Below are positions 38,007 to 47,131 of a stretch of DNA of 64,000 bases, one piece after another; position 1 is the first letter of the stretch; the number at the start of each line of letters is the position of its first letter. The notes under the pieces are model-generated. The model was not told the origin of the DNA. It searched no databases and saw only the letters and a program-made list of their open reading frames with translations. The translations under genes were made by a program, and so were the position numbers. Source of the DNA: Bacillus badius NBRC 15713 (GTDB lineage Bacteria; Bacillota; Bacilli; Bacillales; Domibacillaceae); NCBI RefSeq assembly GCF_001591605.1, contig NZ_BCVF01000013.1, positions 27,878 to 91,877 of the forward strand. Direction: 5' to 3'.

Positions 38007-39401
38007 CTACTTCTTTAGGGACTGTTCGTTATGAATCAAGTGCTTCGCTGTCTCAATTTGGAGCTGAACCTGGTCAAAGCCAGTGCCGCCTAAAGACTTC
38101 CTTCTTTTAACGGCCTCATATGGAGACAACACTTGATAAATATCTTCTTCAATGCTCTCAGACGCTGACTTTAGCTCCTCTAAAGACAGGTCGGCAAGGT
38201 AGCATTGATTTTGAATGCAATGAAGCACAAGCTTTCCAACAATTTCATGTGCTTCGCGGAATGGAATGCCTTTTGACGCTAAATAATCAGCGAGCTCCGT
38301 GGCATTGGAGAAATCATTATGGACAGCTTCCTCTAAGCGATCCTCATTCACCTTCATTGTCTGAACCATTCCTGTGAAAATCTTTAAGGAACCAATGATC
38401 GTATGTACCGTATCGAACATGCCTTCCTTGTCTTCCTGCATATCTTTGTTATATGCAAGCGGCAGGCCTTTTAATACGGTGAGCAAGCTGAACAGGTTGC
38501 CATAGACGCGCCCTGTTTTACCGCGGATCAACTCCGCCATATCAGGGTTTTTCTTTTGCGGCATAATGCTGGAGCCGGTTGAGAACGCGTCATCCATTTC
38601 AATGAACTGGAACTCCTGGCTTGACCAGAGAATCATCTCTTCGGCCAGTCTGGACAGATGCATCATCAAAATAGAGGAACTGCTCAAGAATTCAAGAATG
38701 AAGTCCCGATCACTGACTGCATCCATGCTGTTGGCATATACGCTTGAGAATCCAAGCAGGCTGGCTGATAATTCACGGTCAATCGGGAAAGTGGTTCCGG
38801 CTAGCGCTCCCGCCCCTAAAGGCGAGACATCTATGCGCTTCAATCCTTCTTGAATCCGCTCCTTATCTCTTTGCAGCATCCAAAAATATGCCATTAAATG
38901 GTGGCCGAATGAAATCGGCTGAGCTCTCTGCAAATGTGTATAGCCAGGCGCAAGTGTTTCCACATGCTGTTCGGCCTTCTCCACAAGTGCCGTTTGAAAT
39001 TGTTCAATTAATCCAATGATAAGCTTGACCTGCTTCTTCAAGTACAAATGCATATCAGTGGCTACCTGATCGTTACGGCTGCGGCCGGTATGCAGCTTGC
39101 CTCCGACCGCTCCGATTTCTTCGATCAAGTATTTTTCCAAATTTAAATGGATGTCCTCTTGGGCAACCGAGAATGTTAATTCACCTTTTGAAGCTTTCTT
39201 CTTTAAAGCTTCAAGGCCGCCCAAGATTTGATTTGCTTCCTCTTCCGTTAAGATGCCGCTTTTCCCGAGCATCGTTACATGTGCCATGCTGCCTTCAAGG
39301 TCTTCAAAAACAAGCTCCTGATCAAAGTGGATAGAGGCGCCGAATTCATCTACCCATTCTTCCGCTGATTTTTGAAAGCGCCCTCCCCAAAGCTTGCTCA
39401 T
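38007..39401 (-). CDS. argH: argininosuccinate lyase
   Basis: Final step of arginine synthesis: argininosuccinate to arginine and fumarate. From the ATG at 39399-39401 it has 464 residues, starting [15 protein letters not shown]; the longer frame runs into argG and is discarded. The superfamily signature [12 protein letters not shown] is intact, as are [13 protein letters not shown] and the catalytic HLQRAQP region. The ATG overlaps the argG stop by four bases (ATGA), so translation is coupled. Confidence 0.97.
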   Translation of the reverse strand: MSKLWGGRFQKSAEEWVDEFGASIHFDQELVFEDLEGSMAHVTMLGKSGILTEEEANQILGGLEALKKKASKGELTFSVAQEDIHLNLEKYLIEEIGAVGGKLHTGRSRNDQVATDMHLYLKKQVKLIIGLIEQFQTALVEKAEQHVETLAPGYTHLQRAQPISFGHHLMAYFWMLQRDKERIQEGLKRIDVSPLGAGALAGTTFPIDRELSASLLGFSSVYANSMDAVSDRDFILEFLSSSSILMMHLSRLAEEMILWSSQEFQFIEMDDAFSTGSSIMPQKKNPDMAELIRGKTGRVYGNLFSLLTVLKGLPLAYNKDMQEDKEGMFDTVHTIIGSLKIFTGMVQTMKVNEDRLEEAVHNDFSNATELADYLASKGIPFREAHEIVGKLVLHCIQNQCYLADLSLEELKSASESIEEDIYQVLSPYEAVKRRKSLGGTGFDQVQLQIETAKHLIHNEQSLKK

Positions 39402-40606
39402 TGCTGAACTTTCACTTTCTCTTGCTGAATCATAGAGTTCACTTTTGTCGGCAGACCCCACAGTTGAATGAATCCGACAGCTGCTTCGTGGTCAAATTCA
39501 TCTTCTGTTGTATAAGTAGCAAGCTTTTCATCATACAAGGAGTACTCTGATTTTCTTCCTTCCACAATCGCATGGCCTTTAAATAATTTCACGCGCACTG
39601 TACCAGTAACAAACTTTTGAGTTTCTTTTAAGAATGCTTCCAGCGCTTTTTTCAGCGGAGAGAACCATAGGCCTTCATAGATCAGCTCTGTTAATTTCTT
39701 TTCAATCACTGGCTTGAAATGAGCCATCTCTTTCACAAGAGTTAAATCTTCTAATTCTTTATGAGCGAGAATGAGCGTCATAGCACCCGGACATTCGTAC
39801 ACTTCTCTTGATTTGATGCCGACGAGGCGATTTTCAACGTGGTCAATTCTTCCGACTCCATGTTTGCCGGCAATTTCATTTAGTTCAAGAATAAGCTGGG
39901 CTAAAGAGTAGCTTTGGCCATTCAGCGCAACAGGCACTCCCTGTTCAAATTGGATTTCAATTACTTCCGGAGTATCCGGCGTATTCTCAATCGCAGCCGT
40001 TAAGTCGTAAGCTTCTTCCGGCGGAGCAGCCCATGGATCTTCTAAGATGCCGCACTCATTGCTTCTTCCCCATAAGTTCTGGTCAATAGAAAATGGGCTG
40101 TCTAAGTTGATTGGAATCGGAATATTGTTTTGTTTCGCATATTCAATTTCTTCCTCACGCGACCATTTCCAGTCCCGTACAGGCGCCAATACTTCAAGAT
40201 TAGGGTTTAGTGCTTTAATAGAAACCTCAAAGCGGACCTGATCGTTTCCTTTTCCTGTACATCCGTGAGCAACCGCAGTCGCATTTTCTTTTTCAGCTAC
40301 CTCTACTAGCTTTTTCGCAATAAGCGGACGTGACAGCGCAGACACTAGCGGATATTTTCCTTCATACAATGTATGGCCTTGAAGAGCAAGCAATGCATAT
40401 TCATTTGCATATTCTTCTTTCGCGTCAATCATATAGCTTGCCACAGCGCCAACTTGTAAAGCTTTGTTTTTAACAAACTCTAAATCTTTCCCTTCGCCCA
40501 CATCTAAACAGCAAGCGACAACGTCGTATCCTTTATCTTTTAACCACGGAATGGCTACTGATGTATCCAGGCCTCCGGAATAAGCTAACACTACTTTTTT
40601 GTTCAT
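39398..40606 (-). CDS. argG: argininosuccinate synthase
   Basis: Joins citrulline and aspartate with ATP. The 402-residue protein starts with the PP-loop [15 protein letters not shown]. Other signatures are [14 protein letters not shown] and [19 protein letters not shown] lies before the ATG. First gene of argGH, with a sigma-A-like promoter and ArgR/AhrC-like boxes upstream. No carAB or argCJBD genes are in the window, the same split as in B. subtilis. Confidence 0.97.
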   Translation of the reverse strand: MNKKVVLAYSGGLDTSVAIPWLKDKGYDVVACCLDVGEGKDLEFVKNKALQVGAVASYMIDAKEEYANEYALLALQGHTLYEGKYPLVSALSRPLIAKKLVEVAEKENATAVAHGCTGKGNDQVRFEVSIKALNPNLEVLAPVRDWKWSREEEIEYAKQNNIPIPINLDSPFSIDQNLWGRSNECGILEDPWAAPPEEAYDLTAAIENTPDTPEVIEIQFEQGVPVALNGQSYSLAQLILELNEIAGKHGVGRIDHVENRLVGIKSREVYECPGAMTLILAHKELEDLTLVKEMAHFKPVIEKKLTELIYEGLWFSPLKKALEAFLKETQKFVTGTVRVKLFKGHAIVEGRKSEYSLYDEKLATYTTEDEFDHEAAVGFIQLWGLPTKVNSMIQQEKVKVQQ

Positions 40607-40684
40607 TGATATATCCTCCTCTAAGCTGCTATCCGTTAGTATAAATATGCAATCATTTTTATTTTTATTCTTTTCTATGAATAG

Positions 40685-40755
40685 AATATATCATGTTATT
40701 TTCCTCCTTTCAAGTACTTATTTGAAAAAAATTCATTTTGTTGAATAAATACTCA
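40685..40755 (-). promoter_or_regulatory. argGH promoter with two ARG-box-like sites
   Basis: Minus strand TTGAAA (40708-40713), 17-bp spacer, TATATT (40685-40690). Upstream lie TGAATAAATACTCA (40742-40755, one mismatch to TGAATWWWWATTCA) and TGAAAAAAATTCA (40723-40735, one base short), about two helical turns apart. This fits the arrangement expected for AhrC/ArgR repression. Confidence 0.55.
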
Positions 40756-40772
40756 CCTTTTTTTTCTTTCCT

Positions 40773-40801
40773 TTGCAGAAAAGCCGGGAAACAGCTACGA
40801 T
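40773..40801 (+). promoter_or_regulatory. promoter of the 105-codon gene
   Basis: Plus strand TTGCAG (40773-40778), 17-bp spacer, TACGAT (40796-40801), 22 bp before the ATG at 40823. Divergent from argG. Confidence 0.5.
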
Positions 40802-40822
40802 AAAAGAAAAAAGGAGAAAACT

Positions 40823-41140
40823 ATGCAATTTTTCTTAAATCAGCGGCTTGGCATTTTGCTTCCCCATTCTAATAAGAAATGGAGCGACTATCCTGTCACG
40901 GAACAGGAGCAAATTCTTGAAAGGTGGGAAAGAATCCGCGGAAGCATTCCTGACCGGATCCAAGCGCTTGAAAAAGAGATTAATATTTTGCAAAGCCGGC
41001 TGGAGGAGGAGGAAGAGTTCCTTTTCTCCTGCCGTATTAATGAAGAAATTAGTGAGATTGCTTCTATTATTAATGATTTATGGATTTGGTTTCGCACCTC
41101 TCCATCTATTGAGAACCCTTCCTTTCCTCCTTTTGATTAA
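40823..41140 (+). CDS. small acidic coiled-coil protein, unknown function
   Basis: A 105-residue soluble protein that I do not recognise. A hydrophobic N-terminus (MQFFLNQRLGILLP) is followed by a helical, Glu-rich segment (residues about 27-72, with ALEKEINILQSRLEEEEEF) likely to form a coiled coil. A Trp-containing helix (IASIINDLWIWF) and a proline-rich tail (SPSIENPSFPPFD) follow. AAAAAAGGAG lies before the ATG. It is flanked by its own promoter and terminator between argG and the oxidase operon, so it is a single-gene unit. No signal peptide. Confidence 0.75.
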   Translation: MQFFLNQRLGILLPHSNKKWSDYPVTEQEQILERWERIRGSIPDRIQALEKEINILQSRLEEEEEFLFSCRINEEISEIASIINDLWIWFRTSPSIENPSFPPFD

Positions 41141-41145
41141 AAACA

Positions 41146-41174
41146 AAGACCGGCAGCTGATAGCTGCCGGTCTT
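41146..41174 (+). terminator. terminator after the 105-codon gene
   Basis: AAGACCGGCAGCT / AGCTGCCGGTCTT perfect stem. Confidence 0.8.
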
Positions 41175-41252
41175 CATATGAGAAGGACCTGTTTATTTTG
41201 TCTACATTTCCCGCCTCATTTTTCTGATCCAATATCAGGATTTCATCATTTC

Positions 41253-41300
41253 TTCACATTACCGTGAAATAATCTTCACATTTATGTGAAGATTATCACA
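41253..41300 (+). promoter_or_regulatory. Crp/Fnr-type site within nested inverted repeats before the ba3 oxidase operon
   Basis: TGTGA-AGATTA-TCACA at 41285-41300 is a perfect match to the Fnr/Crp consensus TGTGA-N6-TCACA. The same stretch holds two TTCAC-N6-GTGAA palindromes (41253-41268 and 41275-41290) and a 28-bp perfect inverted repeat (41269-41296). Possible -10 elements GATAAT (41318-41323) or GATATT (41325-41330) put the Fnr-type site near -38 to -45, compatible with activation. Confidence 0.6.
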
Positions 41301-41359
41301 AAGTTTCAACGTAAAATGATAATAGATATTTAATCCTAATCGCAAAGGAGGATAACCGC

Positions 41360-41491
41360 ATGAAGAATGAAAAAGAGAAAACGTATCCAAAAGATTCATT
41401 AAAGGGAACTTTCCTTTCTGTCCTTACGGTTGGAGGGATGATTCTTTTAGCTTGGTTCATCGCGTGGAATTTGTTTATATCAAGAATGTAA
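41360..41491 (+). CDS. cytochrome c oxidase ba3-type, small subunit IIa-like
   Basis: A 43-residue single-helix membrane protein: basic/polar N-terminus (MKNEKEKTYPKDSLKG), then a helix of about 24 residues ending in AWNLFISRM. It starts at the ATG at 41360 with AAAGGAGG nine bases upstream and ends 15 bp before the subunit II gene. Small subunits of this form accompany B-type oxidases (subunit IIa of Thermus ba3; COX2A-like proteins in Bacillus). The assignment rests on size, topology and context, not on a motif. Confidence 0.85.
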   Translation: MKNEKEKTYPKDSLKGTFLSVLTVGGMILLAWFIAWNLFISRM

Positions 41492-41506
41492 TGGGGAGGA
41501 AGTTCT

Positions 41507-41995
41507 ATGCATCTGCACAAATATGAAAAATTATGGCTGGCTTTCGGAATTAGTTCACTTGTTTTATTTTTAGTCATTGTGGGAGTTAATGCCTTTGTAG
41601 CCGGAAATCAGCCGCCAAGCTCCGCAAAAACTGTAGATCCGGGAGCGGTGGAGGTCACAGCTCCATTTGATCAGCCCGGCCTGAAAAAAATCGGCGACAA
41701 CGAATATCAGCTCGTTGTTGTAACTTCGGCTTTTTCCTTCGATGTCGGCACGCAGGATAAAGTAGTAGAAATCCCTAAAGGAGCCACTGTCCATATCGTG
41801 GCGACAACGAAAGACGTTGTTCATGGGTTTGAAATTGCCGGCACAAATGCCAACATGATGCTTGAGCCCGGCCATATCAGTGAAGCCACTCAGGTGTTTC
41901 GAAATGAAGGTGAATTTACGCTTTTGTGCAATGAATATTGCGGAAGCGGACATCACTTAATGCATGCAAAAATAAAGGTGGTTGATCAATCATGA
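41507..41995 (+). CDS. cbaB: cytochrome c oxidase subunit II, ba3 type (CuA)
   Basis: Carries the binuclear CuA centre that takes electrons from cytochrome c. 162 residues: one N-terminal membrane helix (about 10-32), then a cupredoxin domain outside the membrane. CuA ligands are visible as His in DVVHGFEI and the C-x3-C, His, Met set in LLCNEYCGSGHHLMHA. The short single-helix form is characteristic of B-type oxidases. GGGAGGAAG precedes the ATG. It overlaps the subunit I gene by four bases (ATGA). Confidence 0.95.
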   Translation: MHLHKYEKLWLAFGISSLVLFLVIVGVNAFVAGNQPPSSAKTVDPGAVEVTAPFDQPGLKKIGDNEYQLVVVTSAFSFDVGTQDKVVEIPKGATVHIVATTKDVVHGFEIAGTNANMMLEPGHISEATQVFRNEGEFTLLCNEYCGSGHHLMHAKIKVVDQS

Positions 41996-43644
41996 GGGAA
42001 ACAATAGCCAAAGTAGATAAGAAAGATGCCAAACTGGCTTTAGCACATATGATTGTTGCATTTACCGCTTTGTTTCTCGGCGGCATCTGCGGGCTTTTGC
42101 AAGTGCTGGTCCGCTCCGGAAAAATGGAACTTCCTGCAGGCATCGGTTATTATCAGCTTCTTACCGCTCACGGCGTGTTACTTGCTCTTATTCTAACAAC
42201 TTTTTTCATCATTGGTTTTCAATTCGCCGGCATGAGCCGGACCGCCGGTACCCTGTCTGATAAAACCCGCCTCGCTGGCTGGATCGGCTTCTGGACAATG
42301 ACAATCGGCACAGCAATTACGACTTTTTACATTTTAACTGGTGAAGCATCTGTCCTTTATACGTTTTACGCTCCCCTCCAAGCCCACGTCGGCTTTTACA
42401 TTGGGCTGGCTTTAGTGGTTGTCGGAAGCTGGATTGCAGGATTTGCTATGTTCGTCCATTATGCAAAATGGAAAAAGCAGCATCCAGGTCAAAATGGCCC
42501 GCTGTTAAGCTTTATGATTGTTGTCAATATGGCTCTCTGGCTAATTGCCTCTCTTGGGGTGGCAGCTACTGTTTTGCTTCAATTCATCCCATGGTCTCTT
42601 GGCTGGACAGAAAACATTAACGTATTAGTCAGCCGGACGCTGTTCTGGTATTTCGGGCATCCGCTTGTATACTTCTGGCTGCTTCCTGCTTATATGATCT
42701 GGTATGTTGTGATTCCAAAAGTTATTGGCGGCAAAATCTTTTCTGATTCTCTGGCAAGAATGTCGTTTATTTTATTCTTATTCTTTTCTGTTCCGGTTGG
42801 ATTCCATCACCAATTAACAGAGCCTGGGATTGATCCATTCTGGAAATACATTCAAGTAGTACTGACGTTAATGGTTGTTATTCCTTCTCTCATGACAGCA
42901 TTCAGTATGTTCGCCATGTTTGAACGGTTCGGCCGCTCCAAAGGGGCCAGCAGCCTATTTGGCTGGCTCAGATTCCTTCCGTGGAAAGATGCTCGTTTTC
43001 TCGTTCCTTTCATTGGAATGATCGCCTTTATTCCGGGAGGTGCTGGCGGAATCATCAATGCTTCCCACCAGCTGAACCAAGTCGTTCACAATACGATTTG
43101 GGTAACTGGGCACTTCCACTTAACCATTGCCACTACGGTGATACTCACCTTCTTTGGTGCAGCATACTGGCTGATTCCGCATCTAACAGGGAGAACGTTC
43201 ACTAACCAGTTGAATCAGCTGGCTATTGTTCAAGCTGTGGTATGGTCGATCGGCATGCTCATCATGTCAGGCGCGATGCACTGGGCAGGGCTATACGGAG
43301 CTCCAAGACGGTCTTCATTCTCTCTATACGGCAATTCTAGCCAGGCGGCTGATTGGATTCCTTATCAAATCGCCCAGGCCGTTGGCGGCACTATGCTTTT
43401 CCTTGGCATTCTTCTTGTCTTATATATCGTCGTCCAGCTTTTATGGTTTGCGCCAAAGGGAGACGAGGAATTTCCAATTGGGGAAACAGAGGAACATGCG
43501 GAAAAAACACCGTTATTCTTTGACAAATGGTGGCTGTGGATTATCATTGTTGTCGTCTTGATTTTACTGGCTTATACGATTCCATTTGCTCACATGATTG
43601 AGCAGGCACCGCCAGGTTCTCCAGGATATCGTAATCTATGCTAA
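41992..43644 (+). CDS. cbaA: cytochrome c oxidase subunit I, ba3 type
   Basis: Catalytic heme-copper subunit that reduces O2 to water and pumps protons. The 550 residues form about 13 helices. The low-spin heme His is in TAHGVLLALIL, the CuB His and cross-linked Tyr in YFGHPLVYFW, the CuB His pair in GFHHQLTEPG, and the heme ligands in WVTGHFHLTIA. The sequence is of the B (ba3/SoxB) family, typically high-affinity for oxygen. Operon: small subunit, subunit II, subunit I. No assembly genes are adjacent. Confidence 0.95.
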   Translation: MRETIAKVDKKDAKLALAHMIVAFTALFLGGICGLLQVLVRSGKMELPAGIGYYQLLTAHGVLLALILTTFFIIGFQFAGMSRTAGTLSDKTRLAGWIGFWTMTIGTAITTFYILTGEASVLYTFYAPLQAHVGFYIGLALVVVGSWIAGFAMFVHYAKWKKQHPGQNGPLLSFMIVVNMALWLIASLGVAATVLLQFIPWSLGWTENINVLVSRTLFWYFGHPLVYFWLLPAYMIWYVVIPKVIGGKIFSDSLARMSFILFLFFSVPVGFHHQLTEPGIDPFWKYIQVVLTLMVVIPSLMTAFSMFAMFERFGRSKGASSLFGWLRFLPWKDARFLVPFIGMIAFIPGGAGGIINASHQLNQVVHNTIWVTGHFHLTIATTVILTFFGAAYWLIPHLTGRTFTNQLNQLAIVQAVVWSIGMLIMSGAMHWAGLYGAPRRSSFSLYGNSSQAADWIPYQIAQAVGGTMLFLGILLVLYIVVQLLWFAPKGDEEFPIGETEEHAEKTPLFFDKWWLWIIIVVVLILLAYTIPFAHMIEQAPPGSPGYRNLC

Positions 43645-43645
43645 T

Positions 43646-43684
43646 AGAAAAAGCGTTTGGATGCTGCCATCCAAACGCTTTTTA
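43646..43684 (+). terminator. terminator after the ba3 oxidase operon
   Basis: AAAAAGCGTTTGGATG / CATCCAAACGCTTTTT. It overlaps the end of the convergent EcsC-family gene and probably serves both. Confidence 0.87.
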
Positions 43685-44533
43685 TGCATTTATCTTCATG
43701 TTTTCTCTCTTGTCCTGAAGCCAGCGGTATTGATAATATCTTTCCGCAAAATCAATCATTCTTTTTGTCAGCCGATAATTGACACCGGCACCGATCGCCA
43801 CACTGATCAGCGGCAGGTTGGCCATTTTTTGATTTTTGAAAAGTGTAATCGCCAGCAGCTTGCCGAGCTGTGTAACCGGACGCTCCATCCATGTCAAATC
43901 GGTCAGCTGGTCCACCTCATTATAGAAGTAAGGGTGATCCCGCTCCTCCAATTCAATCAGCAGTTCCTGCCATCCATCCGCCTTTAGCCGGTCAGGCAAA
44001 GCAGCGGCATGAAAAACTTTTAAAGAAGCCATCATTTCAAACGGCAGCTGCGGATCATACCCATATGTCATGGCTGTCATTTGTATAGCCCGCAGGTTAA
44101 GAACAGCCATCGCCGCAAAGTCCGTGCTCAGCGTAAGCGCTCCTCCCGTACCCGTGATGCCTCCTTGAAGCAGTGAATAGAACCGGTGCCTTGACGACTG
44201 TTGGCTGCTTAAATAGCGAATCTGGTCAATAGTCAGCTTCTTCAGATCATCAAGCGCTGCGATATCCTCCCTGAAAATGCGGGCGGAGGTTAAAATTCTC
44301 TCCTTCGCCTCGTTTTGAAATTGCGAGCCTTGAAGCAGAGAATGCATTTGGAATAATACATTATCCAGCTGTCCAAAGAAAGCAGACAGTGTTTCCTCCG
44401 GTATAGTAGAAAGCGCTGTGTTCAGCCACTTTGAATATGTATATTGAAAGTCGTTGCCCTCATACTCAGCAAGCGACTGCTCCCAGGCCATAATCTCGTC
44501 CCAGACAATTTTATCCCGTTCTGTCCAAGTCAT
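43682..44533 (-). CDS. EcsC family protein
   Basis: About 283 residues from the ATG at 44531-44533 (GGGGAGG six bases upstream); an ATG 13 codons earlier has no ribosome site. The EcsC-family core spans about 60-270 with GGITGTGGALTLSTDFA, a segment likely to touch the membrane, and VAIGAGVNYRLTKRMIDFAE. EcsC proteins have no established biochemical role; the name comes from the B. subtilis ecs transporter operon, which is not here. Convergent with the ba3 oxidase operon. Confidence 0.85.
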   Translation of the reverse strand: MTWTERDKIVWDEIMAWEQSLAEYEGNDFQYTYSKWLNTALSTIPEETLSAFFGQLDNVLFQMHSLLQGSQFQNEAKERILTSARIFREDIAALDDLKKLTIDQIRYLSSQQSSRHRFYSLLQGGITGTGGALTLSTDFAAMAVLNLRAIQMTAMTYGYDPQLPFEMMASLKVFHAAALPDRLKADGWQELLIELEERDHPYFYNEVDQLTDLTWMERPVTQLGKLLAITLFKNQKMANLPLISVAIGAGVNYRLTKRMIDFAERYYQYRWLQDKRENMKINA

Positions 44534-44689
44534 ATTTGCCTCCCCTTTCCATGCTGCTTCCTGTCTCTTCATTTTCTATGATCGCTGAACAAATGTCAAT
44601 TTCAGCCTTACACAGGCTGCAGCATACTTTTTTAAAATAATATGCACCAGCCCCGTACTCTTTGCCTTATTTTTATAAAAAGAAAAAAG

Positions 44690-44782
44690 CAGGTGCTTGG
44701 GGCGCGGAGGAGGCTCACCGCCCGCCCCGCGGAAAGCGAAACGCCTGGAATGGAAGGCAACTGTTCCCACCCGCGAGCCAAA
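44690..44782. repeat. GC-rich repeat-like block between the EcsC-family gene and ackA
   Basis: About 93 bp far richer in G+C than its surroundings, with the segment GCTCACCGCCCGCCCCGCGG followed by AAAGCGAAACGCCTGGAATG. It can fold by pairing GGGGCG with CGCCCC. Similar blocks, as I recall, occur in many copies in intergenic regions of several Bacillaceae, so this may be one copy of an interspersed repeat. Only one copy is seen here. The rest of the gene-free stretch 44534-44860 has no ORF that I trust. Confidence 0.4.
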
Positions 44783-44783
44783 T

Positions 44784-44834
44784 AAAAAAGGCGGAAGACA
44801 AACTCAATTTTCATTGAAGCTTGTCTTCCGCCTG
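44784..44834 (-). terminator. terminator after ackA
   Basis: GGCGGAAGACAA / TTGTCTTCCGCC stem with a T6 run on the minus strand. Confidence 0.88.
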
Positions 44835-44860
44835 CATCAGCTGCTGCTTTAGGATGTTTT

Positions 44861-46051
44861 TTAAAGCCCGGCTAACTTTACAGTATCAAAAGCGATCATT
44901 ACTTCCTCATCCGTCGGAATGACAATTACTTTAACCGGGGAATGAGGATAGTTAATAAAGGTTTCCTGACCGCGCACCTGGTTGCGGGCAGGGTCCCAAT
45001 AGACGCCCATAAATTCCAAGCCGCGCAGTACACGCCCCCGAATAACAGGGCTGTTTTCTCCTATGCCCGCTGTGAAGATAATGGCATCTACACCAGACAT
45101 GCGGGCTGCATACGAACCGATATATTTGTGTATCCGGCCAGCGAATACTTCAAGAGCAAGCTCGGCACGTTCATTGCCTTTAGCTGCCTCTTCCTCGATA
45201 TCGCGCAGATCGCTGGAAAATCCAGATACCCCCAGCATGCCGGACTCTTTATTCAATACGTCCAGCACTTCGTCCGCTGTTTTTCCCGTCTTTTCCATAA
45301 TAAAAGGAATGAGTGCCGGGTCGATATTCCCCGATCTGGTCCCCATCGTTACGCCGGCAAGCGGTGTAAACCCCATGGATGTATCAATGGACTTGCCGCC
45401 GCTAATAGCCGCGATGCTCGCTCCATTTCCCAAGTGGCAAGAAATCAGCCGAAGCTGCTCAATTGGCCGTTCCAGCAATTCAGCCGCGCGCTGTGAAACA
45501 TATTTATGGGAGGTGCCATGGAAACCATATTTACGAATGCCGTAATCTGTATAGTAATGATAAGGCAAGCTATACAAGAAGGAGCTTTCCGGCATCGTTT
45601 GATGAAAAGCGGTATCAAAAACGGCAACTGCCGGCACATCGGGAAGAACTTCTTTAAATGCCCGAATTCCCGTCACATTTGCTGGGTTATGAAGAGGAGC
45701 CAAGTCCGACAATTGATCAATTTTTTCTATGACCTCATCGGTAATGATGACTGAATCGGTAAATACTTCTCCCCCATGGACAACCCGATGGCCAACCCCA
45801 TTGATTTCATCAAGCGATTGGATAATTCCCATATCCGTCAATTTATTTAAGAGAATCCGAACCGCTTCAGCGTGATTGGGAATATCCATGATCTCTTTCT
45901 GTTTATGCCCGTCTGCTGTAATATTGAACAAAGCCCGCGGCAGACCGATTCTTTCAACTAGCCCCTTCGTAATAACCCTTTTTTCCGGCATCTCAAACAG
46001 CTGGAATTTTAATGAGCTGCTTCCGGCATTGATGGCGATAACTTTTGACAT
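44861..46051 (-). CDS. ackA: acetate kinase
   Basis: Interconverts acetyl phosphate and acetate with ATP; used in overflow metabolism. From the ATG at 46049-46051 (GGAGGAGG upstream) it has 396 residues, starting [20 protein letters not shown]; an upstream ATG adds 11 unrelated residues. ASKHA-fold signatures are NAGSSSLKF, catalytic [10 protein letters not shown], and [12 protein letters not shown]. It lies 57 bp after ytxK and is probably co-transcribed with it, as in B. subtilis. No convincing cre site was found in front. Confidence 0.97.
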   Translation of the reverse strand: MSKVIAINAGSSSLKFQLFEMPEKRVITKGLVERIGLPRALFNITADGHKQKEIMDIPNHAEAVRILLNKLTDMGIIQSLDEINGVGHRVVHGGEVFTDSVIITDEVIEKIDQLSDLAPLHNPANVTGIRAFKEVLPDVPAVAVFDTAFHQTMPESSFLYSLPYHYYTDYGIRKYGFHGTSHKYVSQRAAELLERPIEQLRLISCHLGNGASIAAISGGKSIDTSMGFTPLAGVTMGTRSGNIDPALIPFIMEKTGKTADEVLDVLNKESGMLGVSGFSSDLRDIEEEAAKGNERAELALEVFAGRIHKYIGSYAARMSGVDAIIFTAGIGENSPVIRGRVLRGLEFMGVYWDPARNQVRGQETFINYPHSPVKVIVIPTDEEVMIAFDTVKLAGL

Positions 46052-46107
46052 AAAGACCTCCTCCATTTCACAAAGTGCTGGCACGGCTTCTTTGCTTTAT
46101 CTTGTGA

Positions 46108-47100
46108 CTATCGTTTGTTTTCCTTAAACCACGCTTCCATTTTCATCATGACTGACTGCATCGCCTGGCGGTCTTTCATAGACGGCATTGCTGCCAGAAA
46201 CACTTGATTCGGAGCCGGAATTCCTTCTTGCTGTTTTTGTAAAATCAAAATGCTCTTTGCGGCCTGTTGGTTTTTAAACATCGACATCGGCAATTGAATC
46301 AGCCCCTGGATGTGCACGTGTTTTTGAAAAAAGCGGTGCAGCTGCTGAGCGCCTGCCTCTTCAAACAAGCCGTTAGGAATAAGAAGAAAAAGATAGCCTC
46401 CAGGCTTCGTGTGCTTCACACTTTGCTCTATAAATAAATGATGGGCATAGGAATGGCCCTCATCTGCTTTTAATTCATAATTCGCTGCTCTGGCATCATT
46501 TGGATACCAGCCAACCGGCAAATCGCAGATTACAGCGTCTACCGGATCAATCAAAAGCGGTTCTAACGCATCTTGATTATAAAATTGAATGGACTGTTCA
46601 ATCAAGTTGGCACTGCACCAAGCAAGCTTTAATAATAAATCGTCTACTTCCACACCGGCAGCGGCAACCGCTGCTTCGGGCTGCCGATTTAAAACAGTCA
46701 TCAGCAGGTTTCCTGTTCCGACTGCAGGATCGAGAATGGTAAACTCTTTTTTCTCACTCATGAATTTTTCCAATAAATAACTCATAAACAAGCCAATGGA
46801 ATCAGGTGTCATTTGATGATGCGGCTGCACATTTTTCTGCATGCCTTTTAAAATAGCGAATTGATAAGCTTGTCGAATCTCTTCTTTGGAGTAGTCAGCA
46901 AGATTCACTTCTTCGTATTGTTTCCATACCCGTTTCTTTGTAATATCGCTCATTTCTTCCTGTAAAACTTGATTTTGGAATAAGTTTTCAGCTGTTTCTG
47001 CCAAAGCATCCAAATAGGTGCATTCAAGCTCCTGCTGGAGAATAGCTGCTGTTTTATTGAAGAGGTTAAATAAGCGTTCAATCGGGGAAAAATCATTCAT
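46108..47100 (-). CDS. ytxK: class I SAM-dependent methyltransferase YtxK
   Basis: A 330-residue protein resembling N6-adenine DNA methyltransferases of restriction systems. SAM motif I is LDPAVGTGNLL (near 123), and the catalytic-motif position reads CDLPVGWYP where adenine methylases have (N/D)PP(Y/F). An N-terminal helical region covers 1-90. The altered motif makes DNA methylation uncertain. The same gene stands before ackA in B. subtilis. No restriction or specificity gene is nearby, so it is not a restriction system. Confidence 0.92.
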   Translation of the reverse strand: MNDFSPIERLFNLFNKTAAILQQELECTYLDALAETAENLFQNQVLQEEMSDITKKRVWKQYEEVNLADYSKEEIRQAYQFAILKGMQKNVQPHHQMTPDSIGLFMSYLLEKFMSEKKEFTILDPAVGTGNLLMTVLNRQPEAAVAAAGVEVDDLLLKLAWCSANLIEQSIQFYNQDALEPLLIDPVDAVICDLPVGWYPNDARAANYELKADEGHSYAHHLFIEQSVKHTKPGGYLFLLIPNGLFEEAGAQQLHRFFQKHVHIQGLIQLPMSMFKNQQAAKSILILQKQQEGIPAPNQVFLAAMPSMKDRQAMQSVMMKMEAWFKENKR

Positions 47101-47131
47101 ATTGGTTCCTCCTGTAAAGCTTTATCGCTTT

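Noticed and set aside
44576..44814. Two overlapping minus-strand ORFs of 60-64 codons
   Set aside because: They cross the GC-rich block and terminator, lack ribosome sites and have no protein-like features.
46108..47100. Restriction-modification system around the adenine-methylase-like gene
   Set aside because: No specificity or nuclease gene nearby, and the gene sits in a conserved housekeeping neighbourhood.
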